64,000 nt of DNA from Megasphaera_A sueciensis (lineage in GTDB: Bacteria; Bacillota; Negativicutes; Veillonellales; Megasphaeraceae), in NCBI RefSeq assembly GCF_050219315.1, contig NZ_CP116939.1, forward strand, positions 248,001 to 312,000, read 5' to 3'. The notes below the pieces were generated by a model that saw nothing but the letters and a program-made list of their open reading frames with translations, had not been told where the DNA came from and ran no database searches. Positions 16,112 through 26,100 of the stretch are shown in pieces. The position numbers were made by a program, and so were the translations under genes. Numbering within the stretch: position 1 is the stretch's first letter; every line of letters begins with the position of its first letter.

Positions 16112-17503
16112 ATGACGGAAAAAATTAGACCGATGATTCACAAATACTGCCAAAATGGAACATATATGTTACTGGATGTAAACAGCGGCATTATGAATGT
16201 TATTGATAAAATGACGTATGATATACTCGATGTATATAATGGCAGCAATCGAGACAAGGTTCTGGAAAAATTCATTTCAATATATGCTCAAAAAGATATA
16301 GAACAAGTACTGGATGAATTAGATGAACTCATTAAAAAAGAAATGCTTTTTGCACCTATGTGTGAATCTTTTGAAGTTGTGGCGGAGGAAGAACCGGTTA
16401 TTAAGTCCTTGTGTCTCAATATTGCACATGATTGTAATTTGCGCTGTAAATATTGTTTTGCTTCTACGGGAGACTATGACACACACAAGCGAGAATTGAT
16501 GAGCTTTGACGTAGCTAAGCATGCCGTGGATTTACTCATTGAAAGTACGAAAAATAAAAGACAACATTGCGAGATTGACTTTTTCGGCGGCGAACCGCTT
16601 ATGAATTTCGATGTTGTAAAACAGACCATTTCCTATATACGAGAACAGGAAAAGATACATGATAAGATTTTTAAACTATCACTGACAACCAATGGAATGC
16701 TTCTGGATGATGAAAAAATAAGCTATTTAACAGATAACCATATTAGTTTGATTCTCAGCTTGGATGGCAGACCGGAAGTGCATGACCGGATGCGTCCTGA
16801 TGTCGGCGGACATGGCTCTTATAAGCGCTGTGCAGAAAATCAGGTTAAAGCAGCAGAACGCCGTAATGGAGAAGAATACTATGTACGCGGCACCTACACA
16901 AAATACAATCTTGATTTTACAGAAGATGTTCGCCATATGGCAGATCTCGGTTTTAAGGGCCTTTCTATGGAACCCGTTGTGGGGGATGATCTTTCGTATG
17001 CGATTACAGAAGAAGATTTGCCGGAAATCTATTCTGAATATGACCGTTTGACAAACTTTTATCTAAAACGATATAATGAAGGACGTCCGTTTGTGTATTA
17101 TCATTTTATTATGGATTTATATCGGGGGCCTTGTATTGCAAAACGGTTGCGGGGCTGTGGGGCTGGCCATGAATATATGTGCGTTGTTCCTAACGGAGAT
17201 ATCTATCCTTGTCACCAATTTGTAGGTCAAGACGGATATGTCATTGGTAATGTCTATGCAGGTGTTACAGATCAAAAACTGCCAAAGATTTTTAGAGATA
17301 CTCATGTTCTTAATAAACCTACTTGTGTAAAATGCTGGGCAAAATTTTTCTGCAGCGGCGGTTGTCATGCCAACAATATTAAATATGGCGGTGCTATTGA
17401 AACTCCTTATGAACTAAGTTGTCATATCCAAAAGAAGCGTATTGAATGTGCTATGTATATTCAAGCTGTTCTGGCTATGCAGAGAGCTAAATCCAGCAAC
17501 TAG
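16112..17503 (+). CDS. scfB: SCIFF radical SAM maturase
   Basis: A 463-residue radical SAM/SPASM enzyme that installs thioether links in the SCIFF peptide. It begins with a short peptide-binding domain (residues 1-95, HKYCQNGTYMLLDVNSG), then the radical SAM motif CNLRCKYC (C108, C112, C115) in the canonical CxxxCxxC form. The C-terminal SPASM region carries the auxiliary [4Fe-4S] ligands, including CGAGHEYMCVVPNGDIYPC and CVKCWAKFFCSGGC. Length and motif order are as in clostridial maturases. The start at 16112 is chosen because GGAGG lies 5 bases upstream; the ATG at 16097 precedes that site. It follows scfA and a short hairpin and is probably in the same transcript. Confidence 0.95.
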   Translation: MTEKIRPMIHKYCQNGTYMLLDVNSGIMNVIDKMTYDILDVYNGSNRDKVLEKFISIYAQKDIEQVLDELDELIKKEMLFAPMCESFEVVAEEEPVIKSLCLNIAHDCNLRCKYCFASTGDYDTHKRELMSFDVAKHAVDLLIESTKNKRQHCEIDFFGGEPLMNFDVVKQTISYIREQEKIHDKIFKLSLTTNGMLLDDEKISYLTDNHISLILSLDGRPEVHDRMRPDVGGHGSYKRCAENQVKAAERRNGEEYYVRGTYTKYNLDFTEDVRHMADLGFKGLSMEPVVGDDLSYAITEEDLPEIYSEYDRLTNFYLKRYNEGRPFVYYHFIMDLYRGPCIAKRLRGCGAGHEYMCVVPNGDIYPCHQFVGQDGYVIGNVYAGVTDQKLPKIFRDTHVLNKPTCVKCWAKFFCSGGCHANNIKYGGAIETPYELSCHIQKKRIECAMYIQAVLAMQRAKSSN

Positions 17504-17527
17504 AAAAATATGTAAGAGGCGTTGGTT

Positions 17528-17710
17528 ATGAATAAATTAAAAAATGCCTTATTGGCGGTTGTCTTCTTTTACACTTTATATGCTATTATGCATGATGGAC
17601 CATCAAGAGTGATGGTAGGCATTCTTTTACTTGATGTATTTATATGTGTAATGAATTGTTGGATGAAAAGCAATACGCGCAGAAAAATGCATGAAAAGAA
17701 TCGCAAATAA
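17528..17710 (+). CDS. Small membrane protein after scfB
   Basis: A 60-residue protein with no recognised family. It has one or two hydrophobic segments (residues 8-25, NALLAVVFFYTLYAIM, and about 30-48) and a strongly basic C-terminus (KSNTRRKMHEKNRK), so it is a small inner-membrane protein with the tail probably in the cytoplasm. AAGAGG precedes the ATG at 17528 by 8 bases. It follows scfB by 24 bases with no terminator between, so it is probably cotranscribed with the SCIFF genes. A role in that system is unproved. A strong terminator follows. Confidence 0.65.
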   Translation: MNKLKNALLAVVFFYTLYAIMHDGPSRVMVGILLLDVFICVMNCWMKSNTRRKMHEKNRK

Positions 17711-17730
17711 CAGAACTTTTATATTGAGTT

Positions 17731-17768
17731 GCTCTCCGAATGTTGTATACATTGGGAGAGCTTTTTTT
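17731..17768 (+). terminator. Intrinsic terminator of the SCIFF unit
   Basis: An 8-bp GC-rich stem (GCTCTCC with GGGAGAGC) with a 16-base loop is followed by seven T. Confidence 0.85.
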
Positions 17769-17908
17769 GTGCCGCAAGTTTATTTGTAATTAGAAAATGA
17801 TTAAACTTCCTTTAAACTTACATTAAAATAGCAGGATTGATTCTGATGGTAAGAGAAGTGATGAGTTATATCGTTTATTTAATATCAAATATATAAGGAG
17901 GCACTAAT

Positions 17909-18436
17909 ATGAGAAAAGTCGCAATAATTGTTATGCTGGTTTTTGTAAGCAGTGCTGTATGGTTTGGCAGTGATTATATTGCGGTACCGCCGCAGCATGC
18001 AGAAGTCGTTATGGCAGAAAAGCCTAAAAAAAATGATATTTACGTATATATTACAGGGGCAGTTCGAAAACCTGGGCTGTACTCATTTTCTGAAGCTGTG
18101 AGAGTAGGGGATGCTATTCATAATGCAGGCGATATGGTGTTATATGCAGGTCCTGACGGTATAAATATGGCTGAATTAATACATGATGGGATGCATATCC
18201 ACGTTCCCTATAATTTAGAAGGGGTACCAACGCAGTCCGGAGGAGATGTAATCAATATAAATCAAGCGACGGAGGCCGAGCTGTGTACATTGCCGGGGAT
18301 AGGTCCCTCTATGGCAAAAAAAATTATTGATTACAGAAATGAACATGGAGCATTCCAAAGCGGCGATGATTTGAAAAAGGTTAAAGGAATCGGAACTGCA
18401 AAATTTGATAAGATTAAAGATAAGGTAACTGCATGA
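17909..18436 (+). CDS. comEA: ComEA-type DNA-binding competence protein
   Basis: A 175-residue protein anchored by one N-terminal membrane helix (residues 4-24). Residues 44-100 form an SLBB-type soluble ligand-binding domain (YVYITGAVRKPGLYSF), and residues 112-173 carry two helix-hairpin-helix motifs (ININQATEAEL, LPGIGPSMAKKII, VKGIGTAKFDKI). ComEA binds incoming double-stranded DNA in the periplasm during natural transformation. AGGAGG precedes the start. Its last four bases overlap comEC, so the two are translationally coupled. This and the pilus cluster at 35.8-43.7 kb point to natural competence. Confidence 0.92.
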   Translation: MRKVAIIVMLVFVSSAVWFGSDYIAVPPQHAEVVMAEKPKKNDIYVYITGAVRKPGLYSFSEAVRVGDAIHNAGDMVLYAGPDGINMAELIHDGMHIHVPYNLEGVPTQSGGDVININQATEAELCTLPGIGPSMAKKIIDYRNEHGAFQSGDDLKKVKGIGTAKFDKIKDKVTA

Positions 18437-20568
18437 TATATTTTAGTTTAGCATTAGCCGTTGCTTGCTGCGGAGGTATCGCAACTGCAGAAATACTGCA
18501 TCTGCAGAGTGAATATTATATTGCAGGATTGCTTATCAGTCTTGTAGCAATGGGGGAAATGCGTTATAGGAAAAAAATGCTTTGTGTATTTCTTATACCG
18601 TTTTTTTTCTTCTTAGGAGCATGGCGGCTGCAATATGTATCTGAGGAATATCATAAACTTCCGGTATATTTGATTGGTCATACTCTTTATATGGAAGGTG
18701 TTATTGAAGAGCAGAAAAATACATATGAATCGGATAAAGGGAGGGTGACACGCTATGTTTTTTCTTTGACTCAATTTTCCTATAAAGGAGAAGACCTACG
18801 GTATGCTGCTTCCGGGCGGGTCTACATTACGCTTCCTGCATTGCCGTCGTGGCTTCCTTCTACTCATATTGGAATAACGGGAAGCATACATGCTGTAAAA
18901 TATTATAAAAATACAGGAATGTATGATGCACGCCATCGGGATCGAGAACGGTATATGATAGGAGCGGTATATGTGGATACTCTTAATGATATCCGATATT
19001 TAAAGGAAGCTTCCGGGTGGCCGCTTTTTGCATGGAATATGCGTGAAAATATGACACGGAATTTTATGACGGTTCTCAGTAAAGAAAATTCATATCTCCT
19101 CAGCAGTTTGCTTTTTGGCGGGCATTATGAAGATTTACCGAAAACGCTTATTGATAGTTTTAGTACGACAGGCCTTATTCATATACTTTCTGTATCAGGT
19201 TCACATGTTTCTTTATTGTTGAGTATTGTACAATTGGCAGGGGGTATTTTCGGATTAAGAGAACGCAGATTATTTATCGTATCGGCTCTGCTAGTTGTTT
19301 TTTATGGTGCCTTGTCAAATTTTACAGCACCCGTTATTCGTTCTGTTATTATGGGACTTATTAGCGCGTATAGCCTGGTTGCCAGGCGTGATTATACAAG
19401 TTGTCATGCTTTGGCAGCAGCAGTCATTGCGATGGTTCTTTACAGCCCATATCTTTTATATGATTTAAGTTTTCAATTGTCTTGCGGCGCTTCGGCGGGT
19501 ATTGTTTTGCTTCAGCATCCAGTTAGAAAAAAACTGGCCAGTTTACCACATTTTTTACAAGAAAGCATGACTGTCTGCCTCAGTGCGCAGGTATTGCTGG
19601 TCCCCTTCTTGTTTGCTAATTTCTTTGCGTTCCCATTATATTCTTTCCTTGCAAATCTTATAATTGGTCCTGTTTTAGACAGCACTATTGTGTTAGGACT
19701 TATTGCCGCTTTTTTGGGGATTTCTTTTACACCGGGAATGACCGTGTTATTATGGATAATAAATCCGCTTCTTACTTTGGCAGTACATGGAAATTACTTC
19801 ATTGCGGCCCTGCCGTATAGCCGAATATGGAGCGGAGCACTATCGCTGTCTTCCGTTATTGCCTATTATATTTTTGTGGGAGTATTATTTTTTCCTTTGC
19901 CAAAGAAAAAAAAATTAATATTATTTTCTGTACTTTTAGTCAGTATTAATGTTTTATGGCGGCAATGGAACAGACCCGAAGCAGTTGTCTATGTTTTCGA
20001 TATGGGAAATGATAGAGCGACATGTAGTATACATAGTGATAGTTCTATCCATGTGTGGTATAATAAGAGCCAATGGTCCAATCCGGAACAAATAGCCTGT
20101 GTCCTTACTCCGGCTTTGCGCCATAAAGGTATATTTTCCATTGATACAGCTTATATCAGCGGGTATGAGCCGAAACAAACGGCACAGCAATTAACAGAGC
20201 AGTTTTCGATAGGACATATTACCACCGTTCCTGCTGATAAGGAACATCAGCAGAAATACTGTGAAGCTGTACCGGGCATGGTTCCTTATTATATTTGCGA
20301 TAGGCTTCCTCATGGTGTTATATTTCCCAAGTCTTGTATTGAAATACGATCACTGCAATATGGTACCGAAAAGATATCTTTTCCTAAAGAGGCAGCTGCG
20401 TTAATATTGTTTCGCAGCGGCAAAGGTGATATGGGCTGGGAAAATTGGCAGGAAGAGGCCGCCTATTATGGAATACCTTGTTTTTCTCCTTTTCGAACGG
20501 GTGAAATTATTGCCGTATTTCGTAAAGGGAAGTGGAGATTTTCTTCTTATGGTGGTGATTCAGAATGA
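18433..20568 (+). CDS. comEC: ComEC/Rec2-type DNA uptake channel
   Basis: A 711-residue inner-membrane protein that carries single-stranded DNA into the cytoplasm. The order is N-terminal helices and DUF4131-type OB region (residues 1-190), the Competence domain with about seven helices (about 215-490; LIHILSVSGSHVSLL and LSFQLSCGASAGIVLL are family marks), then a C-terminal soluble part. That last part is in the place of the metallo-beta-lactamase domain, but the HxHxDH metal motif is absent: the corresponding stretch reads CVLTPALRHKGIF. The domain looks degenerate, so it probably does not bind metal. The gene overlaps comEA by 4 bases and holA by 4 bases. Confidence 0.92.
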   Translation: MIYFSLALAVACCGGIATAEILHLQSEYYIAGLLISLVAMGEMRYRKKMLCVFLIPFFFFLGAWRLQYVSEEYHKLPVYLIGHTLYMEGVIEEQKNTYESDKGRVTRYVFSLTQFSYKGEDLRYAASGRVYITLPALPSWLPSTHIGITGSIHAVKYYKNTGMYDARHRDRERYMIGAVYVDTLNDIRYLKEASGWPLFAWNMRENMTRNFMTVLSKENSYLLSSLLFGGHYEDLPKTLIDSFSTTGLIHILSVSGSHVSLLLSIVQLAGGIFGLRERRLFIVSALLVVFYGALSNFTAPVIRSVIMGLISAYSLVARRDYTSCHALAAAVIAMVLYSPYLLYDLSFQLSCGASAGIVLLQHPVRKKLASLPHFLQESMTVCLSAQVLLVPFLFANFFAFPLYSFLANLIIGPVLDSTIVLGLIAAFLGISFTPGMTVLLWIINPLLTLAVHGNYFIAALPYSRIWSGALSLSSVIAYYIFVGVLFFPLPKKKKLILFSVLLVSINVLWRQWNRPEAVVYVFDMGNDRATCSIHSDSSIHVWYNKSQWSNPEQIACVLTPALRHKGIFSIDTAYISGYEPKQTAQQLTEQFSIGHITTVPADKEHQQKYCEAVPGMVPYYICDRLPHGVIFPKSCIEIRSLQYGTEKISFPKEAAALILFRSGKGDMGWENWQEEAAYYGIPCFSPFRTGEIIAVFRKGKWRFSSYGGDSE

Positions 20569-21593
20569 ATTCTATAAAAATTATATATGGCACAGAAGAA
20601 TATCTAATGGAAGAAGCACGCCGAAAGTTTATCCTTTCTTGTCGGAAAACGTTCGGCAGTGATATAGATGTTCAAACGTTTTCTAAGGAAACACCGCCTG
20701 CCCGCGTTGTGGAGTCTTTTGAAGGAACCTCTCTGTTTGGCAGCGGAGGTATCTGCATATGGAATGAATCTCCTTATCTACCCGTAAAACATGGCGGACG
20801 GTCACGGAGTAAATTGTCTAAAGATGAGGAATGGTTCCTTGATAAAATCAGCCGTTTGCCGGATCAGCAGGCCGTTCTTTTTTATACAAAAGGGATGGTG
20901 GATAGGGGCAGTATTTTTTATAAAAAACTGAAACCTTTAGCAGATACAGTACAGTGTGAGCCTGTTACAGATCGCAATGCTATGATGTATGTAACAGAAT
21001 ATTTGAAGGGAAAACAAAAAATACTTACCAGTAGAGCGGAACAGTATCTTCATGCCTTATTTCAAACGTGGGAATCTATCTCACTTATGTATGTATTTTC
21101 AGAACTAGAAAAACTCTGTATTATGCTTGATGAACATCAAACACATATTGATGTTGCCGAACTAACCCATCTGTTTTCAGGCACTATGGAAAAGAATTTG
21201 TTTACCTTTATGGAAGCATTTCTTCACCGTGATGGTCGTCATGCCATACCGTTGCTGACAGGGCTTTTTTCCCGCCAAGATGTGTTTCTTAAAAATACTG
21301 GGTACATGATGTCACGTCTGCGTCTGTTAAAAGCATACAAAGAACTAAAACATAGTCAGGCTGGAACGGTGCAATGTGAGTCCGTTTTAGCGCAAATCAA
21401 TAAGGGGAGAAACGTAAAATATGTTTTATTTAGTTTAAAAAAGGTAGAAACATATTGGACAGCGGCAGAATTAGATGAATTGATCAGTAACATATTTAAA
21501 TTACAGCTCAATATTCGCAGGGGAATGGGTTCACACGAGGATATGGTACCGCTTATCTGCTTGTATTGCAGTTCAAAAGGAAGGCACCTATAG
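20565..21593 (+). CDS. holA: DNA polymerase III delta subunit
   Basis: A 342-residue clamp-loader subunit that opens the beta sliding clamp. It has the delta family order: an N-terminal AAA-like domain starting KIIYGTEEYLMEEARRKF, the FEGTSLFGSGGICIW strand region, and the C-terminal collar helices from about residue 210. As normal for delta, it lacks a functional Walker A motif. It begins by an ATGA overlap with comEC, an arrangement (comEC-holA) common in Firmicutes. Its TAG stop shares its last base with the GTG of the next gene. Confidence 0.92.
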   Translation: MNSIKIIYGTEEYLMEEARRKFILSCRKTFGSDIDVQTFSKETPPARVVESFEGTSLFGSGGICIWNESPYLPVKHGGRSRSKLSKDEEWFLDKISRLPDQQAVLFYTKGMVDRGSIFYKKLKPLADTVQCEPVTDRNAMMYVTEYLKGKQKILTSRAEQYLHALFQTWESISLMYVFSELEKLCIMLDEHQTHIDVAELTHLFSGTMEKNLFTFMEAFLHRDGRHAIPLLTGLFSRQDVFLKNTGYMMSRLRLLKAYKELKHSQAGTVQCESVLAQINKGRNVKYVLFSLKKVETYWTAAELDELISNIFKLQLNIRRGMGSHEDMVPLICLYCSSKGRHL

Positions 21594-23071
21594 TGACAGA
21601 AGAAGAACGAGAACGAAAGGAACGGATGAAAGAATATCGTCGCAGGTATCAGGAAAAACATGGTATTCATCATCATCAGATTCCATGGAAAAAAGGATTA
21701 ATTGCATTGGGTGTTATTTGTATTGTTAGTACTGGGGGATTTCTTTTTGCGCAGAGTAAAACGATTGATTCCGTTACATTGGAAGGACAACCTGTTGCAA
21801 ATATGACCGAAGAGGATATTCAACAGTATCTTGATGAAAGAGAAAATGATTTGAATAAAAAAACCATCTCGCTTAAGGCACAAGGCGTAGATGAAACGCT
21901 TTCTTTAAAAAAAATGGAGGGCCATTATGACCGGCAGCGCATCAATGAGGGCATATTTCTTATTGGGCGCAGCGGTACGCCTATACAACGCATAGCAGAT
22001 GTATATACGACGCTGCGATATGGAAAGGATGTTCCGCTGGCTATCGAAGTAAATGATGATATGCTTACGGATTTTACGAATCAGATTCATGATACATACG
22101 ATGTGGAAGAGAAAAATGCATATGCTGTTCCTAACGGCAGTTCTGTTATTTTGCATAATGGAACGGATCGTATCGTGATTGATGCAGGGCAGCTGAAGAA
22201 TCAGATTCTTGATGAACTGCACAAAGGGAATACTGGGGATATTGCAATAACGGTACAGGATCGCAAAGAACCTGCCATCAAGGAGAAGGATTTAAAAGGG
22301 ATTGATACAGTGCTTTCTTATTATACGACTCATTTTGATACATCAGCTGCAGACCGCGATGCCAACATAAAAATTTGCCAGAATCTTCTGACGCATGCAT
22401 TGATACCGGCAGGAAAAGCTTTCTCTTTCAATGATACTGTTGGTACGCGTACACGTGATAAAGGATATAAGGATGCGCCTGTTTACTTTGATAATAAGGT
22501 GGTCATGGATGCCGGCGGCGGTGTTTGTCAGGTAAGTACCACTCTTTTCAATGCGGCTCTGAGAGCAGGGCTCATTATTGATCATCGGGCTCCCCACTTT
22601 GCCCCTGCCGAATATGTCCCGGTAGGGATGGATGCTACTGTGGCTGATGGGTCTTTGGATTTTGGCTTTACCAATCCGTTTAAACATCCTATATATATTT
22701 ATACGGTAATGACAGGAAGTGCGCTGACTGTATATATATTGGGGAACGCCGCAGATACTTGTGAGGTATCCTTTACGACGCTGTCTCAAAAGACGCTTCC
22801 GCATAAAGTTATTTATAAACACGATGACTCTGTTACGGACGATGTACGCGAGCAAGAAGGATATGATGGACATGATGTAACTATCCGGCGTGATGTGTCA
22901 TACAAAGATGGAGATAAATATACGGATAAAATTATATCGCATTATGATCCGAATACATTAATTATTCGTACATTGGGGCCGTCGTCGGAACAAACGGTTC
23001 AAGATACAAATTTAGATGGTGAGACACCACAAGATGTTATTATTAATAAACTACATGACATGACAGATTAA
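21593..23071 (+). CDS. VanW-family cell-envelope protein
   Basis: A 492-residue membrane-anchored protein. A basic cytoplasmic N-terminus (many Arg, Lys and Glu) leads to one membrane helix near residues 37-55. The extracytoplasmic part has a peptidoglycan-binding-like domain (about 60-260) and a VanW domain (about 270-400) with the marks FSFNDTVG and GGGVCQVSTTLFNAAL. The C-terminal 80 residues resemble the tails that often carry G5-like domains. VanW proteins occur in the cell envelope of Firmicutes; their reaction is not established. The start is GTG at 21593, after AAGGAAGG, touching the holA stop, so it is coupled to holA. Confidence 0.88.
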   Translation: MTEEERERKERMKEYRRRYQEKHGIHHHQIPWKKGLIALGVICIVSTGGFLFAQSKTIDSVTLEGQPVANMTEEDIQQYLDERENDLNKKTISLKAQGVDETLSLKKMEGHYDRQRINEGIFLIGRSGTPIQRIADVYTTLRYGKDVPLAIEVNDDMLTDFTNQIHDTYDVEEKNAYAVPNGSSVILHNGTDRIVIDAGQLKNQILDELHKGNTGDIAITVQDRKEPAIKEKDLKGIDTVLSYYTTHFDTSAADRDANIKICQNLLTHALIPAGKAFSFNDTVGTRTRDKGYKDAPVYFDNKVVMDAGGGVCQVSTTLFNAALRAGLIIDHRAPHFAPAEYVPVGMDATVADGSLDFGFTNPFKHPIYIYTVMTGSALTVYILGNAADTCEVSFTTLSQKTLPHKVIYKHDDSVTDDVREQEGYDGHDVTIRRDVSYKDGDKYTDKIISHYDPNTLIIRTLGPSSEQTVQDTNLDGETPQDVIINKLHDMTD

Positions 23072-23105
23072 TCATAGTATAGTATTTTTTGAGAGGAAAG
23101 AAGTT

Positions 23106-26100
23106 ATGAAGGTCTATCATATTGTTCCTAAGGATGCAATGACAATACAATTAGACGATGTAAATCGCATAACTGTTGAAAAAGTATGCATGGCAGATGC
23201 CGGTAAGAGGTGGCATATATATACCCATGGTGAAGGATGTCGGAATCTGGAGGCCTTGAAAAGAGCTGTTTGCCGGCAATTATCTATTAGTGGAGATGTT
23301 ATACTTGATCATACCGTAAAAACGAATTTACCCAATCCCGTTTCAGCTCATACCGCGGTATTGGATGATGCTGCCGCTGATTTTGATTCTCTTTGTGAGA
23401 CTGCCAACGGTGTCGACCTTTCTTGTGATGGTCGTCCCATGCCGGAAGAAGATATGGAGGAAATCGTTGATACAACAGATCGAGATGAGGAAGGATATGC
23501 GATTCCTCATGAGGATATGTACGAAAATTTGTATGAAGAAGCGGATGATCTTTGCGATGATGCGTACATCAAAGCTTGCAAGGCTGTTGCCGATGGGCCT
23601 AAAAAAGTAGTGTCAAGCGGTAATTCTGCCGGAAGAACAGAGTCAGCTTCTGGTGTTGACAGCCGCGTATGGATGGGAAGAAGTTTTACTGGTGAAACAA
23701 TAGCCATTAATGATGTTTCTGGAGAAGAAAGAAACGGAGTTATCTTTAAAGGAAAAGTAGTTAAGGCGGAATTTCGTGAATTGAAATCAGGCAGAATACT
23801 GTTGTCATTTCAAATAGCAGATAAGACAAATGGTATATCAGCGAAAAAATTTATTGATATATCAAAAGGGGCAGGGAATCCTAACGCAAAATATCGTCGT
23901 AAAGATTCTATGACGCCCGAACGGTTTGAAGCCTTGCAGAAAAATCTCAAAGAAGGGGTTTTTGTTCGTGTACATGGCGATGTAAAGTATGATAATTATC
24001 AAAATGATTATGTACTCAATGTATATGATATTATGCCGGCTGAAAACAGCGTAGTCGAACGGGAAGATACGAATCCAACTCCGAGAGTGGAATTGCATCT
24101 CCATACTATTATGAGTGATATGGATGCCCTTATTACTGTTAAAGAACTTATTAAGACCATAAAAAAATGGAAGCATCCGGCGGTTGCTGTTACTGACCAC
24201 GGAGTGGTTCAATCTTTTCCCCTTTTGCAGGAAATTGCGACTAATCCCGTGAATAACGTCAAAATTATTTATGGTATGGAAGGGTATTTGTTTGATGAAC
24301 ATATTGATGAATCATATCATATTGTTATTTTGGCAAAAAACATGGTGGGACTGCGTAATCTGTACAAGCTTATCAGTATTTCCCATTTAAAATATATCTA
24401 TCGCAGTCGTCCGCGGATTCCCCGGGCTGTACTCAATGAATATAGGGAAGGCCTTTTATTGGGATCGGCTTGTGAAGCGGGTGAACTTGTGCGTTCTATG
24501 GTGCAGAAAAATTTACCGTATGAAAAACTGAAAGAAATTGCCTCCTATTATGATTATCTTGAAATTCAGCCGCTTACGAATAATCAGTTTTTAGTACGGG
24601 AAGGATTGGTGAAAAACGACGAAGAATTACGCAATATTAATCGTACGATAATCAAGTTGGGTGATGAATTGGGGAAGATGACGGTGGCTACTTGTGATGC
24701 TCATTTTTTAAATCCCGAGGACAAAATATATCGTGAAATTTTAATGACTGGCAAGGGATTTAAGGATGCTGCTTTTCAACCTGATTTGTATTTGCGTACG
24801 ACTGATGAAATGTTGGAGGAATTTGCTTATTTAGGAGAAGAACGGGCTCGAGAAGTTGTAATTACGAACCCCAATAAAATTAATGATATGATTGAAAAAG
24901 TACGTCCTGTACCGAAGGAGACTTTGTATTTCCCCAAAATCGAAGGGTCATCGGAAGCATTGAAACAAATGTGTTATGATAAGGCGCATGAGATTTATGG
25001 AGATCCTTTGCCCGATATTGTGGAAGATCGATTGACAGAAGAATTTACATCTATTTTGGGTCATGGGTTTGGTGTATTGTATTATATCGCACATAAGCTT
25101 GTAAAGCACTCTAACGATGATGGATATCTTGTAGGTTCACGGGGGTCCGTTGGCTCTTCTTTTGTTGCGACGATGTCAGGGATTACGGAAGTAAATCCGC
25201 TGCCACCTCATTATGTTTGTCCGTCTTGTAAGCACAGCGAGTTTTTTGAAGATGGATCCGTAGGCGGCGGATTTGATTTGCCCGATAAAAAGTGTCCGGT
25301 GTGCGGCGCACAATTGCAAAAAAATGGACATAATATCCCGTTTGCTATTTTCTTGGGTTTTGATGGAGATAAAGTACCGGATATTGATTTGAATTTTTCC
25401 GGTGAATATCATCCTAAAGCCCATAAATACACAGAAGAACTTTTTGGTAAAGATAATGTTTTCCGTGCTGGTACTATTGGCGCGGTCAAAGATAAAACGG
25501 CATATGGTTATGTTATGAAATGGGCCGATTCCAAGGGTATTAAGGTTAACGATGCTTTTGTCAATAGCCTTGTTTCTGGTTGTACCGGCGTCAAAAATAC
25601 AACGGGTCAGCATCCCGGCGGCGTTATGGTAATTCCACGTGATATGGATGTCCATCATTTTACGCCGGTCCAATATCCGGCTAATAAAAAGGATTCAGGA
25701 ATTATTACGACTCATTTCGACTATCATTCTATCGAAGGACGGTTAGTCAAACTTGATATCCTGGGGCATGATGATCCGACATTCATACGCATGCTTGAGG
25801 ATTTGACGGGTCTTGATGCGACGAAGGTGCCTTTTGATGATCCGGCAACCATGAGTTTATTTAGCTCTACCAAAGCACTGGATTTGGATCCGCAGGAGCT
25901 GGGCAGTGAAGTGGGAAGCCTGGGAATTCCTGAATTCGGGACTTCTTTTGTCCGGCAGATGCTGGTTGATACTAAACCTAAGACGTTTTCTGAATTGGTG
26001 CGGATTTCCGGCTTTTCTCATGGTACGGATGTATGGCTCAATAATGCCAAGGATTTAATTACTTCTCATACCGTTCCTTTAAAAGAAGCCATTTCTACGC

